NCBI RefSeq assembly: GCF_016861655.1 | Contig: NZ_BOLN01000008.1 | Span: 113,608 to 177,607 of the forward strand | Direction: 5' to 3' | DNA: 64,000 nucleotides | Source: Levilactobacillus lanxiensis | GTDB lineage: Bacteria; Bacillota; Bacilli; Lactobacillales; Lactobacillaceae | Part shown: positions 12,234 through 21,377 of the stretch, one piece after another | How the letters are laid out: each line of letters opens with the position of its first letter | Position numbering within the stretch: position 1 is the stretch's first letter | Notes under the pieces: model-generated | What the model was told of the DNA's origin: nothing | What the model saw: only the letters and a program-made list of their open reading frames with translations | The model's database searches: none | Translations under genes and position numbers: made by a program

Positions 12234-13583
12234 ATGTCATTCAGAAGCGGCGTTGCCACCTTCGCGGGGAAATCCTCTTACTGGTTTCTCCACACGTTTC
12301 TACACGGGGGAAGTTCTCTCCCCGGAAAAATTACGTTAAAGCTCGACCCCAACATTTTACGCACGTTAGGCGCCAAGTATGACGTCATTGTCATCACGGG
12401 AACCAACGGGAAAACGTTGACGACGGCATTGACCGTCTCCGTTTTGCACGAAAAGTATCCCGCTATCCTGACGAACCCCACCGGGTCCAACATGGAACAG
12501 GGAATCGTCACGACCTTCTTAAACGCTAAGAACCCCAAGACCGGCCGCCCCTTAGCCGTGCTGGAGGTTGACGAGGCGAACGTTATCAAGGTCACGCAAT
12601 ATATTGAGCCTAAAGCCTTTGTCTTCACCAATATTTTCCGGGACCAAATGGACCGCTACGGTGAAATTTACACCACCTATCAAAAGATTTTGGATGGGGT
12701 GGCGCTGGCACCTAAAGCAACCATTATTGCCAACGGGGATTCTCCTATTTTTCATTCCAAAGAGTTACCGAACCCGATTGAATATTACGGTTTCGATGAC
12801 CAGCCCGACACGGACATGAAGGCCAAGCCTAACACGGATGGCGTGCTGTGCCCCAACTGTGAGCACATTTTGCATTATCATTCCCTGACCTACAGTAACC
12901 AAGGCAAGTATTTCTGCCCGAACTGTGGGTTCTCCCGGCCAGAGCTGACCTACCGCCTGACCAAATTGGGGGAACAAACGCCGACCTCGTCTAAATTTGA
13001 AATCGACGGTCACCCCTTCAAGATTCAAGTTGGTGGGACCTATAACATTTACAACGCGCTGGCAGCCTACGCTGTGGGTCGCTTCATGGGCGTCACCCCT
13101 ACGCAGATCAGCAACGCGTTCAACGCCAACCAACAGGTCTTCGGTCGCCAAGAAGTCATCGACGTCGATGGCAAGCGGGTCACGATTATCCTGGTCAAGA
13201 ACCCCGTGGGGCTGGACCAAGTGCTCCATATGATTGGCACCGACACGCATCCGTTCTCCCTGGTTGGGCTGTTAAATGCCAACTACGCCGACGGGATCGA
13301 TACCAGTTGGATTTGGGACGGCGACTTTGAACAGCTGGCCGACCGCGACATTCCAACGGTGATTACCGGTGGTGAGCGCTACAAGGACATCACGTTCCGG
13401 CTGAAGGTCGCGGGGATTCCTGACGACCGGCATATCGTGGAACCGAATTTGGAAAAAGTGGTCGATGAGATCAAGAAGGTCTCGACCGACCGCGTCTACG
13501 TACTGGCGACCTATACCGCCATGCTCCAGATGCGCAAGATTTTGGCCGATAAAGGCTACGTCAAGGAGGGACTCGGACTATGA
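12234..13583 (+). CDS. murT: Lipid II isoglutaminyl synthase, MurT subunit
   Basis: Mur-ligase-like ATPase of the MurT/GatD complex, which amidates the alpha-carboxyl of D-Glu in the lipid II stem peptide, a modification needed for efficient cross-linking. It has 449 residues. The ATP loop ITGTNGKT is at about 54-61. A zinc ribbon has cysteines at 206, 209, 228 and 231 (CPNC and CPNC). The C-terminal DUF1727 region contacts GatD. The ATG follows AAGGAGCGAATTGC and the stop overlaps gatD by 4 bp. Confidence 0.96.
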   Translation: MSFRSGVATFAGKSSYWFLHTFLHGGSSLPGKITLKLDPNILRTLGAKYDVIVITGTNGKTLTTALTVSVLHEKYPAILTNPTGSNMEQGIVTTFLNAKNPKTGRPLAVLEVDEANVIKVTQYIEPKAFVFTNIFRDQMDRYGEIYTTYQKILDGVALAPKATIIANGDSPIFHSKELPNPIEYYGFDDQPDTDMKAKPNTDGVLCPNCEHILHYHSLTYSNQGKYFCPNCGFSRPELTYRLTKLGEQTPTSSKFEIDGHPFKIQVGGTYNIYNALAAYAVGRFMGVTPTQISNAFNANQQVFGRQEVIDVDGKRVTIILVKNPVGLDQVLHMIGTDTHPFSLVGLLNANYADGIDTSWIWDGDFEQLADRDIPTVITGGERYKDITFRLKVAGIPDDRHIVEPNLEKVVDEIKKVSTDRVYVLATYTAMLQMRKILADKGYVKEGLGL

Positions 13584-14284
13584 GCTACGAACTAAACGTC
13601 GCCCACCTGTACGGCGACCTGATGAACACTTACGGTGACGTCGGGAACATTCTGGCGTTGAACTACTATGCCAAACAAATGGATGTTAGCCTAAACGTTA
13701 AGGTCGTTAGTCTGGAAGAGGACTTTAAGTCAGCCGACTACGACCTCGCCTTCTTTGGCGGTGGTCAAGACTTTGAACAGACCATCGTTTCCCAAGATAT
13801 CCAAACGAAAAAGGCTGAACTGACGAAATTTATCGAATCCGACGGTCCCCTGCTGGCCATCTGTGGCGGTTTCCAACTGCTCGGCCACTACTACATCGGG
13901 GCCGACGGCGAAAAGCTGCCCGGTATCGGCGCGCTGGATCACTACACGCTGGCCCAGGACCACAACCGGTTCATCGGCAACATCGTCATCAAAAACCAGG
14001 AAACTGGCGAGACCTACCACGGCTTCGAAAACCATCAAGGGTTAACCTATCTGGGGAAGGACGAACGCCCACTGGGCAACGTCGTCTCCGGTAAGGGAAA
14101 TAACGGTGAGGACGGTACGGAAGGCGCGATTTACAAGAACGTTTATTGCTCCTACTTCCATGGCCCAATTCTGACCCGGAACGGCGACATCGCTAAGCAC
14201 CTGCTGGTCGCAGCGTTGCAACGGAAATATCCGGACGCTGACTTCAGTCAACAGGCAGCTTTGCCAATTCCCGCAACTTTCTAA
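13580..14284 (+). CDS. gatD: Lipid II isoglutaminyl synthase, glutaminase subunit GatD
   Basis: Class I glutamine amidotransferase that feeds ammonia to MurT. It has 234 residues. The nucleophile is C95 in AICGGFQLLG and the catalytic histidine is probably H194 in YCSYFHGPIL. It is translationally coupled to murT through the ATGA overlap; a strong terminator follows, so murT-gatD is a two-gene operon. Confidence 0.96.
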   Translation: MSYELNVAHLYGDLMNTYGDVGNILALNYYAKQMDVSLNVKVVSLEEDFKSADYDLAFFGGGQDFEQTIVSQDIQTKKAELTKFIESDGPLLAICGGFQLLGHYYIGADGEKLPGIGALDHYTLAQDHNRFIGNIVIKNQETGETYHGFENHQGLTYLGKDERPLGNVVSGKGNNGEDGTEGAIYKNVYCSYFHGPILTRNGDIAKHLLVAALQRKYPDADFSQQAALPIPATF

Positions 14285-14296
14285 CTGATTAAATAA

Positions 14297-14347
14297 AGCG
14301 TCCCACCAACATCTATGTGATATGGATGTTGGTGGGACGCTATTTTT
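14297..14347 (+). terminator. Terminator of murT-gatD
   Basis: Perfect 17-bp stem AGCGTCCCACCAACATC / GATGTTGGTGGGACGCT with an 11-nt loop, followed by ATTTTTG, 12 bp after the gatD stop. Confidence 0.93.
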
Positions 14348-14441
14348 GTGGTCTAGTTCATGACGCTATCTTGCAGAGTGGTCCCCACTAAACCAGTTAA
14401 AAACTGACAATCATTATCAATCAACGATACGACTAATCTGA

Positions 14442-14634
14442 GTGACCAGAGGTGGATCAAGGTTTCCTGCTGTGTCGATGTTCTTGGCTGAATTGCCCTT
14501 CCTCAGCCTAGAACATGGGCCGACCTGGGAGACTTGTGTTCTTAAGCGAGGCTCCCAGGCGAGGTGGAAGACCGCCTCTCAGGCTGGAACCGGGCCCCAT
14601 AGCAGGGAACCTTGAATACACCGCCGGGAACGGA
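14442..14634 (+). repeat. Structured intergenic repeat, copy 4 (subfamily A)
   Basis: Plus-orientation copy between gatD and the serine hydrolase gene. The outer arms are GGTGGATCAAGG / CCTTGAATACACC, where other copies have GGCG/CGCC, a clear double exchange. The inner hairpins are ATGTTCTTGGCTGA / TCAGCCTAGAACAT and CCTGGGAG / CTCCCAGG. The conserved GAGGTGGAAG...GGCTGGAACCGG core is present. Confidence 0.75.
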
Positions 14635-14656
14635 TAAACCCCTCCCATATTTTCAT

Positions 14657-15697
14657 TTAACGACTAAAATCGCGGGCGTTGTAACGGCTCTTCTCTGCCA
14701 AATACGTGCCAATCACCGCGTTGCGTTGGTCCAGGTACGGTTCATTGGGCGCCACCGGATGGACCCGGTTGGTCAGGAAAACCATGGCTTGCTTGGCGGC
14801 CTGGTCGATGACCAAGTACGTTCCCGTGAAACCCGAATGCCAGATTACGCGGTGTGGGGTCGGCCACTGGGTTGCGGTCAGTGCCCACCCCAGTGAGCGC
14901 CCGGCATGACCGTTGGGCGTCAGGTCATGGGCCAAATGGTTAACCAGCAACGGTGGCAAGACCGCGGCGACCTTTTCCGGTTGAAAATAGGCCTGACAGA
15001 ATCGGGCTAAGTCGTCCACCGTACTGAATAACCCCGCCGACCCACACCGTCGCTGTAACACGTAGCCTTTAGGGTCGTGGACCTCACCGCGTACGAGCCC
15101 GCGTTCAACCGTTTGGGCCGTTGGAATACAGGCCAACGGGTTGGCTGGTGTGAACGTGCTGTGAACCATGCCTAAAGGCGTCAGCACCCGGCGTTGTGCA
15201 ACCACCTGAATCGGGTCTCCAAGAATCTTTTCAACAATCCAGCCCAGGAAAATATAGTTCACGTCAGCGTACACCATTTGACGATTAAAAGTTGGACCGA
15301 CGTGCAGTCCCAACAATCCGGCTGTCAGCTCGGGGGCGGCTAATTGATTTCGGTTGGGAATGTAACCCGTGATGCCAGAGGTGTGCGTCAACAGGTGTTG
15401 AACCGTGACCCGCGGGTCCTGCCACTCGGGTAGATAGTCGCTGACCCGGTCCGCTAGCCGTAGCCGGCCCTCCGCCAACAGTTGTAAAACCACACTTAGG
15501 GTGCCGACCACTTTAGTCAACGAAGCCACGTCATACAGCATGCCCGGCCGCAGTGGCTCGGGAGCGGGCACCAGCGCGGCCTGCCCGTACTGCCCCGTTT
15601 CCACCCGGTCGCCGTCGATCAGTGCAAAGCTGACCCCCGGCACCACTTTTTCCTGAACTAGCCGCTGTAGGGCCGCCTTCGTTTGCGTATACGTCAT
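14657..15697 (-). CDS. Serine hydrolase of the beta-lactamase / penicillin-binding family
   Basis: 346 residues from the chosen start MTYTQTKAAL, which has a GAGAGGTG ribosome binding site seven bases upstream; an upstream in-frame extension to 15871 lacks one. The catalytic SxxK is S59-K62 (ASLTK), the second motif is YADVNY near 143-148, and HSG near the C-terminus stands for the KTG triad. There is no signal peptide, so it acts in the cytosol or is exported unconventionally. Such proteins are esterases or D-aminopeptidases; the substrate cannot be told from sequence. Confidence 0.85.
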   Translation of the reverse strand: MTYTQTKAALQRLVQEKVVPGVSFALIDGDRVETGQYGQAALVPAPEPLRPGMLYDVASLTKVVGTLSVVLQLLAEGRLRLADRVSDYLPEWQDPRVTVQHLLTHTSGITGYIPNRNQLAAPELTAGLLGLHVGPTFNRQMVYADVNYIFLGWIVEKILGDPIQVVAQRRVLTPLGMVHSTFTPANPLACIPTAQTVERGLVRGEVHDPKGYVLQRRCGSAGLFSTVDDLARFCQAYFQPEKVAAVLPPLLVNHLAHDLTPNGHAGRSLGWALTATQWPTPHRVIWHSGFTGTYLVIDQAAKQAMVFLTNRVHPVAPNEPYLDQRNAVIGTYLAEKSRYNARDFSR

Positions 15698-15823
15698 GGA
15701 CCGCACCTCTCTCTTCTCTACTAGCCTCCATTGTACCCGTTTGGCTTTCGCCTTGGCAAACCAAGATTCGGTTAAGACTTGGACAATCACTGAATAGGCA
15801 CGGACTTGTGCGCAATCCAAAAC

Positions 15824-15856
15824 AAAAAGTGCCCCACCCGAAATGGGCAGAGCACT
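15824..15856 (-). terminator. Terminator-like hairpin, first of a duplicated pair
   Basis: Minus-strand stem AGTGCTCTGCCC / GGGTGGGGCACT followed by TTTTTG. It would stop transcripts from the ABC exporter operon. The hairpin is part of a 369-bp unit duplicated at 16191-16225. Confidence 0.6.
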
Positions 15857-15988
15857 AATAATTTCAGTCAAACATCTAATTTACACCAGACACACAGCCC
15901 AAGTAAGCAGCCAATGAACACAACCACTCGGCTAACGGGTTAATCGTGTGTCAGCCGCAGGGCTGGGAAAACTGGACCGGTCGTGGAA

Positions 15989-16170
15989 GTGACCAGAGGC
16001 GAGCCAAGGTGCCCGGCTGTGTCGATGGCCTTGGCTGGGGTATTTTCCCAGCCTAGTCCATGGGACAATCTTTGAGACCGCTTCTCAGGCTCAAAGTTGA
16101 GGTGGAAGCCCGCCCTTTGGCTGGAACCGGCCCCACAGCAGGGCGCCTTGAGCGCGCCGTCGGGAACGGA
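15989..16170 (+). repeat. Structured intergenic repeat, copy 5 (subfamily A)
   Basis: Closing arms CAAGGTGCCC / GGGCGCCTTG plus GCTGTG/CACAGC. The inner hairpins are ATGGCCTTGGCTGGG / CCCAGCCTAGTCCAT and CTTTGAG / CTCAAAG. It is the repeat inside the first unit of the 369-bp tandem duplication. Confidence 0.75.
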
Positions 16171-16190
16171 CGCGACCAGACCTAATCCTC

Positions 16191-16225
16191 AAAAAAAGTG
16201 CCCCACCCATAACGGATAGAGCACT
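16191..16225 (-). terminator. Terminator-like hairpin, second of a duplicated pair
   Basis: Minus-strand stem starting AGTGCTCTATCC and ending GGGTGGGGCACT, followed by seven T. It is nearer to the ABC exporter genes than the first copy and a little weaker in the middle of the stem. Confidence 0.55.
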
Positions 16226-16355
16226 AATAATTTTATTTGGAAATCCAAAACAAACCTAACACCCACCGAGCAAGCGACCAATGAACACAACCACTCGGCT
16301 TACGGGTTAGACGTGTGTCAGCCGCAGGGCTGGGAAAACTGGACCGGTCGTGGCA

Positions 16356-16537
16356 GTGACCAGAGGCGTGCCAAGGTGACCAGCTGTGTCGATGGTCTTA
16401 ATAGAGTGATTTTCTCTATTTAGAGCATGGGACAACCTTTGAGACCGCTTCTCAGGCTCAAAGTTGAGGTGGAAGCCCGCTCTTCGGCTGGAACCGGCCC
16501 CACAGCAGGGCGCCTTGAGCGCGCCGCCGGGAACGGA
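16356..16537 (+). repeat. Structured intergenic repeat, copy 6 (subfamily A)
   Basis: Nearly identical to copy 5 in its outer part, but the first hairpin has been replaced by ATGGTCTTAATAGAG / CTCTATTTAGAGCAT, so GGCTGGG/CCCAGCC became AATAGAG/CTCTATT. This exchange of a whole paired stem between neighbouring copies is the clearest sign of selection on pairing in the family. Confidence 0.78.
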
Positions 16538-16589
16538 CGCGACCAGGTCCAATTTTCACCAGCCCGGAGGCGCCAACAACGATCAAACC

Positions 16590-18431
16590 CTAAGCCAAGT
16601 CGTTGCCGGTGAATTGACTGTTGTAGAGGTCGGCGTAAAAACCGTCCGCCGCCAGCAAACTGTCGTGATTCCCAGTTTCCACAATGTGCCCATGGTTCAT
16701 CACCACAATGTTTTCGGCATTCTGAATCGTGGATAATCGGTGAGCAACCACGAAACTAGTCCGCCCAGCCAACAACCGCTTCATCGCGTGTTGAATCAAC
16801 ATTTCCGTCCGGGTATCGACAGAACTCGTGGCTTCATCCAAGATCAAAACATCTGGGTCAGCCACAAAGGCCCGGGCAATCGTTAACAATTGCCGTTGCC
16901 CCTGAGAAATGTTGGTGGCGGCTTCGTTCAGAATCGTGTCGTAACCGTCAGGCAACTGCCGAATGAAGGTGTCCGCGTGTGCCGCCTTAGCCGCCGAGTA
17001 GACGTCTTCTTCGGTCGCATCTTCCCGACCGTATTTGATATTATCAAAAATCGTTCCGGTAAACAGCCAGGTATCCTGGAGAACCATCGCAAAGTGCCGA
17101 CGCAAGTCATTCCGCCCAACGGCGTGCGTGTCTTGCCCACGGTACTTGATTTGACCCGCGTCGACGTCGTAGAAGCGTTCCAACAGGTTAATGATGGTCG
17201 TCTTCCCGGCACCGGTTGGCCCCACGATGGCAACCATTTCGCCCGCTTTGACCTTCAGATTGAAGTCTTCAATCAAGGGGTTGTCTGGTACGTACTTGAA
17301 GGCCACGTTATCAAATTCAATGACGTTGCCTTCACTAGCCGTCTGCTCTGGCAATTTAGCCGTAGCGGTGTCGGTCATGTCGTCTTCGTCCAGCACGGAA
17401 AAAATCCGTTCGGCGGAGGCAATCGTGGCCTGAATCGTGTTGGTCAGGTTGGCCATCTGCGTGATGGGTTGGGAGAATTGGTTGGTGTATTGCAGGAAGG
17501 CCTGCACGTTCCCCAAACTAACCGTCCCGTTGGCGACCTGAATCCCACCGATAACGGCGACAGCCAGGTAGTCCAGATTCTTCACGAAGTTCATCAAGGG
17601 GAAGATCAGACTGGAAACAAATTGTGCCTTCCAAGCCGATTGGTAATACTTCCGGTTGTGTTCTTCGAATTCTTCTTGGGTGGCACCTTCACGGTTAAAT
17701 GTCTTGACCACGGTATGGCCGGCGTACGTTTCTTCAACTGTGTTGTTTAAGAGCCCCAAGTTCTTCTGTTGACTAGCAAAGAAGCGTTGTGACTTGGGGG
17801 CCACGATTCCGACCACTAAGATACTCAGTGGCACGGATACCAGGGCAACCAGCGTCAGCCAGCCACTGATGGTCAGCATCATGTAAAGCACACCGAAGAA
17901 CGTCAGAAAACTCGTCACCATTTGGGAGAGCGTCTGTTGCAGCGTCCCACCGATGTTATCCATATCGTTGGCCATCCGGGACATTAAGTCCCCGTTGCTA
18001 TGGGTATCGTAGTAGCTGATTGGCAGACGTTGCATCTTTTCCTTCAGGTCGCGCCGTAAGCGGTAAACGACCTTTTGGGAAATCCAACTCATAATCAGTT
18101 GTTGCACGATGCCAAACACTGCGGCACCGGCATACATGATCCCGACGACCAACAGAATGTGGCCAATTTTACCAAAGTCGACGGGGAGGTTGTGAATCGG
18201 AATCCCGGCCTTCAGTTCGGCCGTCCCCTTCATCACACCCTTAAACAGTTCCGTCGTGGCTTCACCTAAAATCTTGGGTGTCTTGATTTGCAAGACTACC
18301 GAAACGATGGCGAAGACCAAGACAACGAGGATACCGGGGATCCAAGCTTTCATGTAGCGGAACAACCGGATCGTCGTTCCCCAGAATTTTTGTGGCCGCT
18401 GTTTCGTTGCGGCACCACGTCCATTACGCAT
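16590..18431 (-). CDS. ABC exporter half-transporter (competent ATPase site)
   Basis: 613 residues: a six-helix membrane domain (about 30-330) fused to an ATPase domain, the type IV exporter fold. The Walker A is GPTGAGKTT, the signature ISQGQRQLL, and Walker B LILDEATSSVD has the catalytic glutamate. It pairs with the gene upstream, whose stop overlaps its start by 8 bp, to form a LmrCD/YfiBC-type heterodimer. Multidrug or lipid export is likely from the family; the substrate is unknown. Confidence 0.92.
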   Translation of the reverse strand: MRNGRGAATKQRPQKFWGTTIRLFRYMKAWIPGILVVLVFAIVSVVLQIKTPKILGEATTELFKGVMKGTAELKAGIPIHNLPVDFGKIGHILLVVGIMYAGAAVFGIVQQLIMSWISQKVVYRLRRDLKEKMQRLPISYYDTHSNGDLMSRMANDMDNIGGTLQQTLSQMVTSFLTFFGVLYMMLTISGWLTLVALVSVPLSILVVGIVAPKSQRFFASQQKNLGLLNNTVEETYAGHTVVKTFNREGATQEEFEEHNRKYYQSAWKAQFVSSLIFPLMNFVKNLDYLAVAVIGGIQVANGTVSLGNVQAFLQYTNQFSQPITQMANLTNTIQATIASAERIFSVLDEDDMTDTATAKLPEQTASEGNVIEFDNVAFKYVPDNPLIEDFNLKVKAGEMVAIVGPTGAGKTTIINLLERFYDVDAGQIKYRGQDTHAVGRNDLRRHFAMVLQDTWLFTGTIFDNIKYGREDATEEDVYSAAKAAHADTFIRQLPDGYDTILNEAATNISQGQRQLLTIARAFVADPDVLILDEATSSVDTRTEMLIQHAMKRLLAGRTSFVVAHRLSTIQNAENIVVMNHGHIVETGNHDSLLAADGFYADLYNSQFTGNDLA

Positions 18432-20157
18432 CGACGGTATCCCCCTTCCGCAGTTGTGAATCGAGAATTTCTTGGTAAGTCTCGTTACTTTCTTTCAGCT
18501 CGTCATGGGTCCCTTGACCAACGATCTTCCCACCGTCGATAACCAAAATCAAATCGGCATCGGCAACCGTGGAGACCCGTTGGGCAACGATAACGGTTAC
18601 CCCATTTTGAACCTGTTCATCCTTTCGCAAGTCCTGCCGTAACAGGGAATCCGTCTTGAAGTCCAAGGCGGAGAAGGAATCATCAAAGATGTAGACACTG
18701 GCGCGCTTCAAAATGGTCCGCGCAATCACCAGCCGTTGTCGTTGACCACCGGAGAAATTGTCCCCGTTTTGTTCAACGACCCCGTCCAAGCCGCCCTCTT
18801 CTTTAATGAAGTCGCTGGCTTGGGCCACGTCTAACGCGTGCCAAATCTGGTCATCCGTCGCATCCGGCATCCCAAAGAGCATGTTGCTCCGCACGGTTCC
18901 AGAGAATAGAACGGCCTTTTGTTGCGTGATAGAAATGGCATCGTGCAAGGCCTTTTGGCTCATCGCCGTCAATGCCGTGCCATTCAGCTTAATCTGACCA
19001 CTTTCGGGATCAAATAACCGCGGAATTAGGTTGACCAGCGTGGATTTACCCGAACCGGTCCCCCCGATAATAGCCACCGTTTGGCCAGCCGTTGCCGTGA
19101 AGTTCACATCCGTCAACGCTAATTTTTCAGCGCCGGTGTACCGGAAGTTCACGTGATCAAAGGTCAAGCTGGCTGCGTCGGTGTTCAAATCAAGTGGTTG
19201 ATCTGCATCGTTGATCTTACTCTTGAGGTCCATGACTTCATTGATCCGTGCCGCAGAGGCTTGTGCCCGAGGGAGAAAAACGAAGACCATGGAAACCATC
19301 ATAAAGCTAATTAACAGTTGAGTCGCATATGTCATGAAGGCAACTAAGTTACCCACTTCCATGGCTTGGTGGCCAATCAATTGACCCCCATACCAAACGA
19401 TCCCAATATTGGTTCCACTGACAATCAAGGTGATGACCGGGAACATTAAGGAAACAATCATGAAGACCTTAATCCCAGTCTTGGTGTAGTCCTGGTTGGC
19501 CCCTTCAAAGCGGTCCTGTTCAAATTGGTCCTGGTTAAAGGCCCGAATGACCCGCACCCCAGTTAGTCCTTCACGGAAAACCAAGTTGATGCGGTCAATC
19601 TTCTTTTGCAGGCTCTTGAACAGCGGCACCGCAAAGTACATGATCAAGCCGGTAAAAAACGCCAAGATTGGCAGCGCCACGAGGAAGACCATGGTCAGCC
19701 GGGGACTCTTGACGTACGCCAGGACACCCGCACCAACCAACATGATTGGCGCCATTAGCATCATCCGTAACATTTGGACCATGACGTTTTGAATCTGCAC
19801 CACGTCGTTGGTCGTCCGGGTAATTAAGGAAGCATTCCCCACCGTTTCAAACTCTTCAGTGGAAGAAAACGTAACTTTCTTAAATAAATCGGTCCGGATT
19901 CGTTGACCCATTCTTTGTGACTGGGTCGACGCATAGTAAACGTTCCCGGCAGCACCTAACACCCCAATAAAACTCAAGAGGAGCATTTGCCCACCAGTCC
20001 GCCAGATGTAGCCGATATCGTTGTTGGCGATTCCTTTATCGATGATGTCCGAAGTCAACGTCGGTAAGGAAAGGTCACAGGCAACTTGTATAATCATAAA
20101 CCCAACAGCAAGGGCTACTGCCCACCAGTCCAAGTGTTTTCGGGCAAGTCGCATCAT
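18424..20157 (-). CDS. ABC exporter half-transporter (degenerate ATPase site)
   Basis: 577 residues with six membrane helices and an ATPase domain. The Walker A is at 365-372 (GGTGSGKS), the signature FSGGQRQR at 468-475, and Walker B reads YIFDDSFSALD, with Asp493 where the catalytic glutamate should be. This degenerate site is characteristic of the LmrC-like half of heterodimeric exporters. First gene of the two-gene operon, behind the promoter at 20221-20248. Confidence 0.92.
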   Translation of the reverse strand: MMRLARKHLDWWAVALAVGFMIIQVACDLSLPTLTSDIIDKGIANNDIGYIWRTGGQMLLLSFIGVLGAAGNVYYASTQSQRMGQRIRTDLFKKVTFSSTEEFETVGNASLITRTTNDVVQIQNVMVQMLRMMLMAPIMLVGAGVLAYVKSPRLTMVFLVALPILAFFTGLIMYFAVPLFKSLQKKIDRINLVFREGLTGVRVIRAFNQDQFEQDRFEGANQDYTKTGIKVFMIVSLMFPVITLIVSGTNIGIVWYGGQLIGHQAMEVGNLVAFMTYATQLLISFMMVSMVFVFLPRAQASAARINEVMDLKSKINDADQPLDLNTDAASLTFDHVNFRYTGAEKLALTDVNFTATAGQTVAIIGGTGSGKSTLVNLIPRLFDPESGQIKLNGTALTAMSQKALHDAISITQQKAVLFSGTVRSNMLFGMPDATDDQIWHALDVAQASDFIKEEGGLDGVVEQNGDNFSGGQRQRLVIARTILKRASVYIFDDSFSALDFKTDSLLRQDLRKDEQVQNGVTVIVAQRVSTVADADLILVIDGGKIVGQGTHDELKESNETYQEILDSQLRKGDTVDA

Positions 20158-20220
20158 AGGAAATTTGGCCTTCTTTCTTCTAAGGTTACTCTATAAAACA
20201 TCAAAATTGCATATGCGATA

Positions 20221-20248
20221 ATTATACTCGCCTGAAATAGGTTTGCAA
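20221..20248 (-). promoter_or_regulatory. Promoter of the ABC exporter operon
   Basis: Minus-strand TTGCAA (20243-20248) and TATAAT (20221-20226) with a 16-bp spacer, 64 bp upstream of the first exporter start. A palindrome-like AATTGCATATGCGATAATT lies just downstream of the -10 (about 20205-20223), where a repressor could bind. No regulator gene is adjacent. Confidence 0.6.
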
Positions 20249-20574
20249 TAAATGATTTTCGCAAATTTTAACTGGTCGGAAACCACTGGTGTTCCCTGAG
20301 TGACGGTAGTTAAGCCCTCACCGCCCCCACCTTTTACCAAGTTACTGCCCACCATCCGCGACCACGGTAAGTTCAGTATGGGAAATTAAAATTTTTATTG
20401 TCGCTCAATCATCATTTTTATAGAAAGCTCGTATCCGCTTTCATTCACGTCCTAGCAAACTTTTGCTCGATTGTCGTCGCTCGGATTGCCGAGAAAAGCC
20501 CCTTCTGACAAGCGTTTGAGACTGGCAAACGTCGCAGAATTTGTTACAATGGGGTCACCGAAGGGAGAAAGATA
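20249..20574. other. Intergenic stretch without recognisable gene
   Basis: Holds the upstream parts of the divergent ABC exporter promoter and of the gene at 20575. No other gene, repeat copy or RNA was seen. Confidence 0.5.
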
Positions 20575-20904
20575 ATGGCGAGCAACTCAGATTCAATCTA
20601 TAACGTCCTAACCTTTATCCATCGCCACCAAGACCGGGTGCGCTTTATCCAGCAGCGCAACAGCAACGTCATCGCGATTGGCGTGCCGGACACGGTTTCC
20701 GTGGCCAATCCAGAGCTCTACTTCCCCGTTGGCCACCTGCTGGTCAACCGGATGGACGATGACTTCTTGGCAATGAACGGCGACCTCCTCAACGACTTCT
20801 TCGAGCGGACCCGCAGTTCTAAACTAGACTATCGGGAAGTCTGGATCACGACCAGCCACATTCCGGCTGAGCAGACGTATTTGGTGGAGATGTCATTTGA
20901 ATAA
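20575..20904 (+). CDS. Conserved hypothetical protein, 109 aa
   Basis: I do not recognise this family. The protein is soluble with mixed charge and no signal peptide or membrane segment; it has several aromatic-hydrophobic stretches (IYNVLTFIHR, LYFPVGHLLV, REVWITTSHIP). The ATG follows GAAGGGAGAAAGATA and a strong terminator follows, so it is a monocistronic real gene. A TACAAT -10 element sits just upstream. Context gives no role: it stands between the ABC exporter and repeat-rich sequence. Confidence 0.75.
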   Translation: MASNSDSIYNVLTFIHRHQDRVRFIQQRNSNVIAIGVPDTVSVANPELYFPVGHLLVNRMDDDFLAMNGDLLNDFFERTRSSKLDYREVWITTSHIPAEQTYLVEMSFE

Positions 20905-20915
20905 CGCACGTATTG

Positions 20916-20947
20916 AAAAACGGACGACCAGCTGGTCATCCGTTTTT
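20916..20947 (+). terminator. Terminator behind the 109-aa gene
   Basis: Stem AAAACGGACGACCAG / CTGGTCATCCGTTTTT with one G-T pair and almost no loop, ending in a T-run, 11 bp after the stop at 20904. Confidence 0.85.
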
Positions 20948-21008
20948 GTTTTGTCTTCATTGGGCTAAACGTGTGTAGTCCGCGCCTCCGTGCTGGTGAC
21001 ACGGGTTT

Positions 21009-21287
21009 AGCCCATAATGCCATTCGTCATTTTCTGTTATCGTTATGACATTATCTGTTAATTAGTTGCGACGCTATTTAGTCAGTCTGAGTGTGGCTAA
21101 GACGAGTGAAATGGGCTGCGGTCTCAAAGTTTTCCCATGGACTAAGCCGGCCATCTTGGCTCGCCTCTGGTCACTTCCACGACCGGCCCAATTTTCCCAG
21201 CCCTGCGGCTGACACGCGTTTAACCCGTCATGCCATCATTCTTTCTGTTATCGTCATAACACTGTTTGTTAATTAGTTGTGACGCTC
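21009..21287. repeat. Diverged direct repeat around a decayed structured-repeat copy
   Basis: The segments 21010-21072 and 21228-21286 share the pattern ATGCCA...TTCTGTTATCGT...TGTTAATTAGTTG.GACGCT with a period near 210 bp. The sequence between them contains the decayed copy 8 of the structured intergenic repeat and its left flank (GGCTGACACGCGTTTAACCCG), which also flanks copies 5 and 6. No gene is visible. Confidence 0.6.
21118..21182 (-). repeat. Structured intergenic repeat, copy 8 (decayed)
   Basis: Minus-orientation remnant. It keeps GTGACCAGAGGCGAGCCAAG and the CATGGG...CTTTGAGACC part, but has lost the GCTGTG/CACAGC closing arm, the core and the 3' arm. It shows that copies can degenerate once the fold is broken. 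Confidence 0.6.
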
Positions 21288-21377
21288 TAATCACCTTTTA
21301 CTGTCATTATCCGCAATTAAACTGAATGATTCAATATTCAACCATCACAGGGTGAGTGCACTCAGCTAATATGAGTG

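Larger units (their letters stand above)
15829..16537 (+). repeat. Tandem duplication of a 369-bp unit
   Basis: Two consecutive units, about 15829-16197 and 16198-16537, each begin with the hairpin GTGCCCCACCC...AGAGCACTAATAAT. Each continues through ATGAACACAACCACTCGGCT and GTGTGTCAGCCGCAGGGCTG, and ends in one full copy of the structured repeat. The first third has diverged more than the rest. The region has no plausible gene. Confidence 0.8.

Noticed and set aside
16307..16736. Frames around repeat copy 6 and the end of the ABC exporter gene
   Set aside because: They are shadows of the repeat and of the exporter gene on the other strand.
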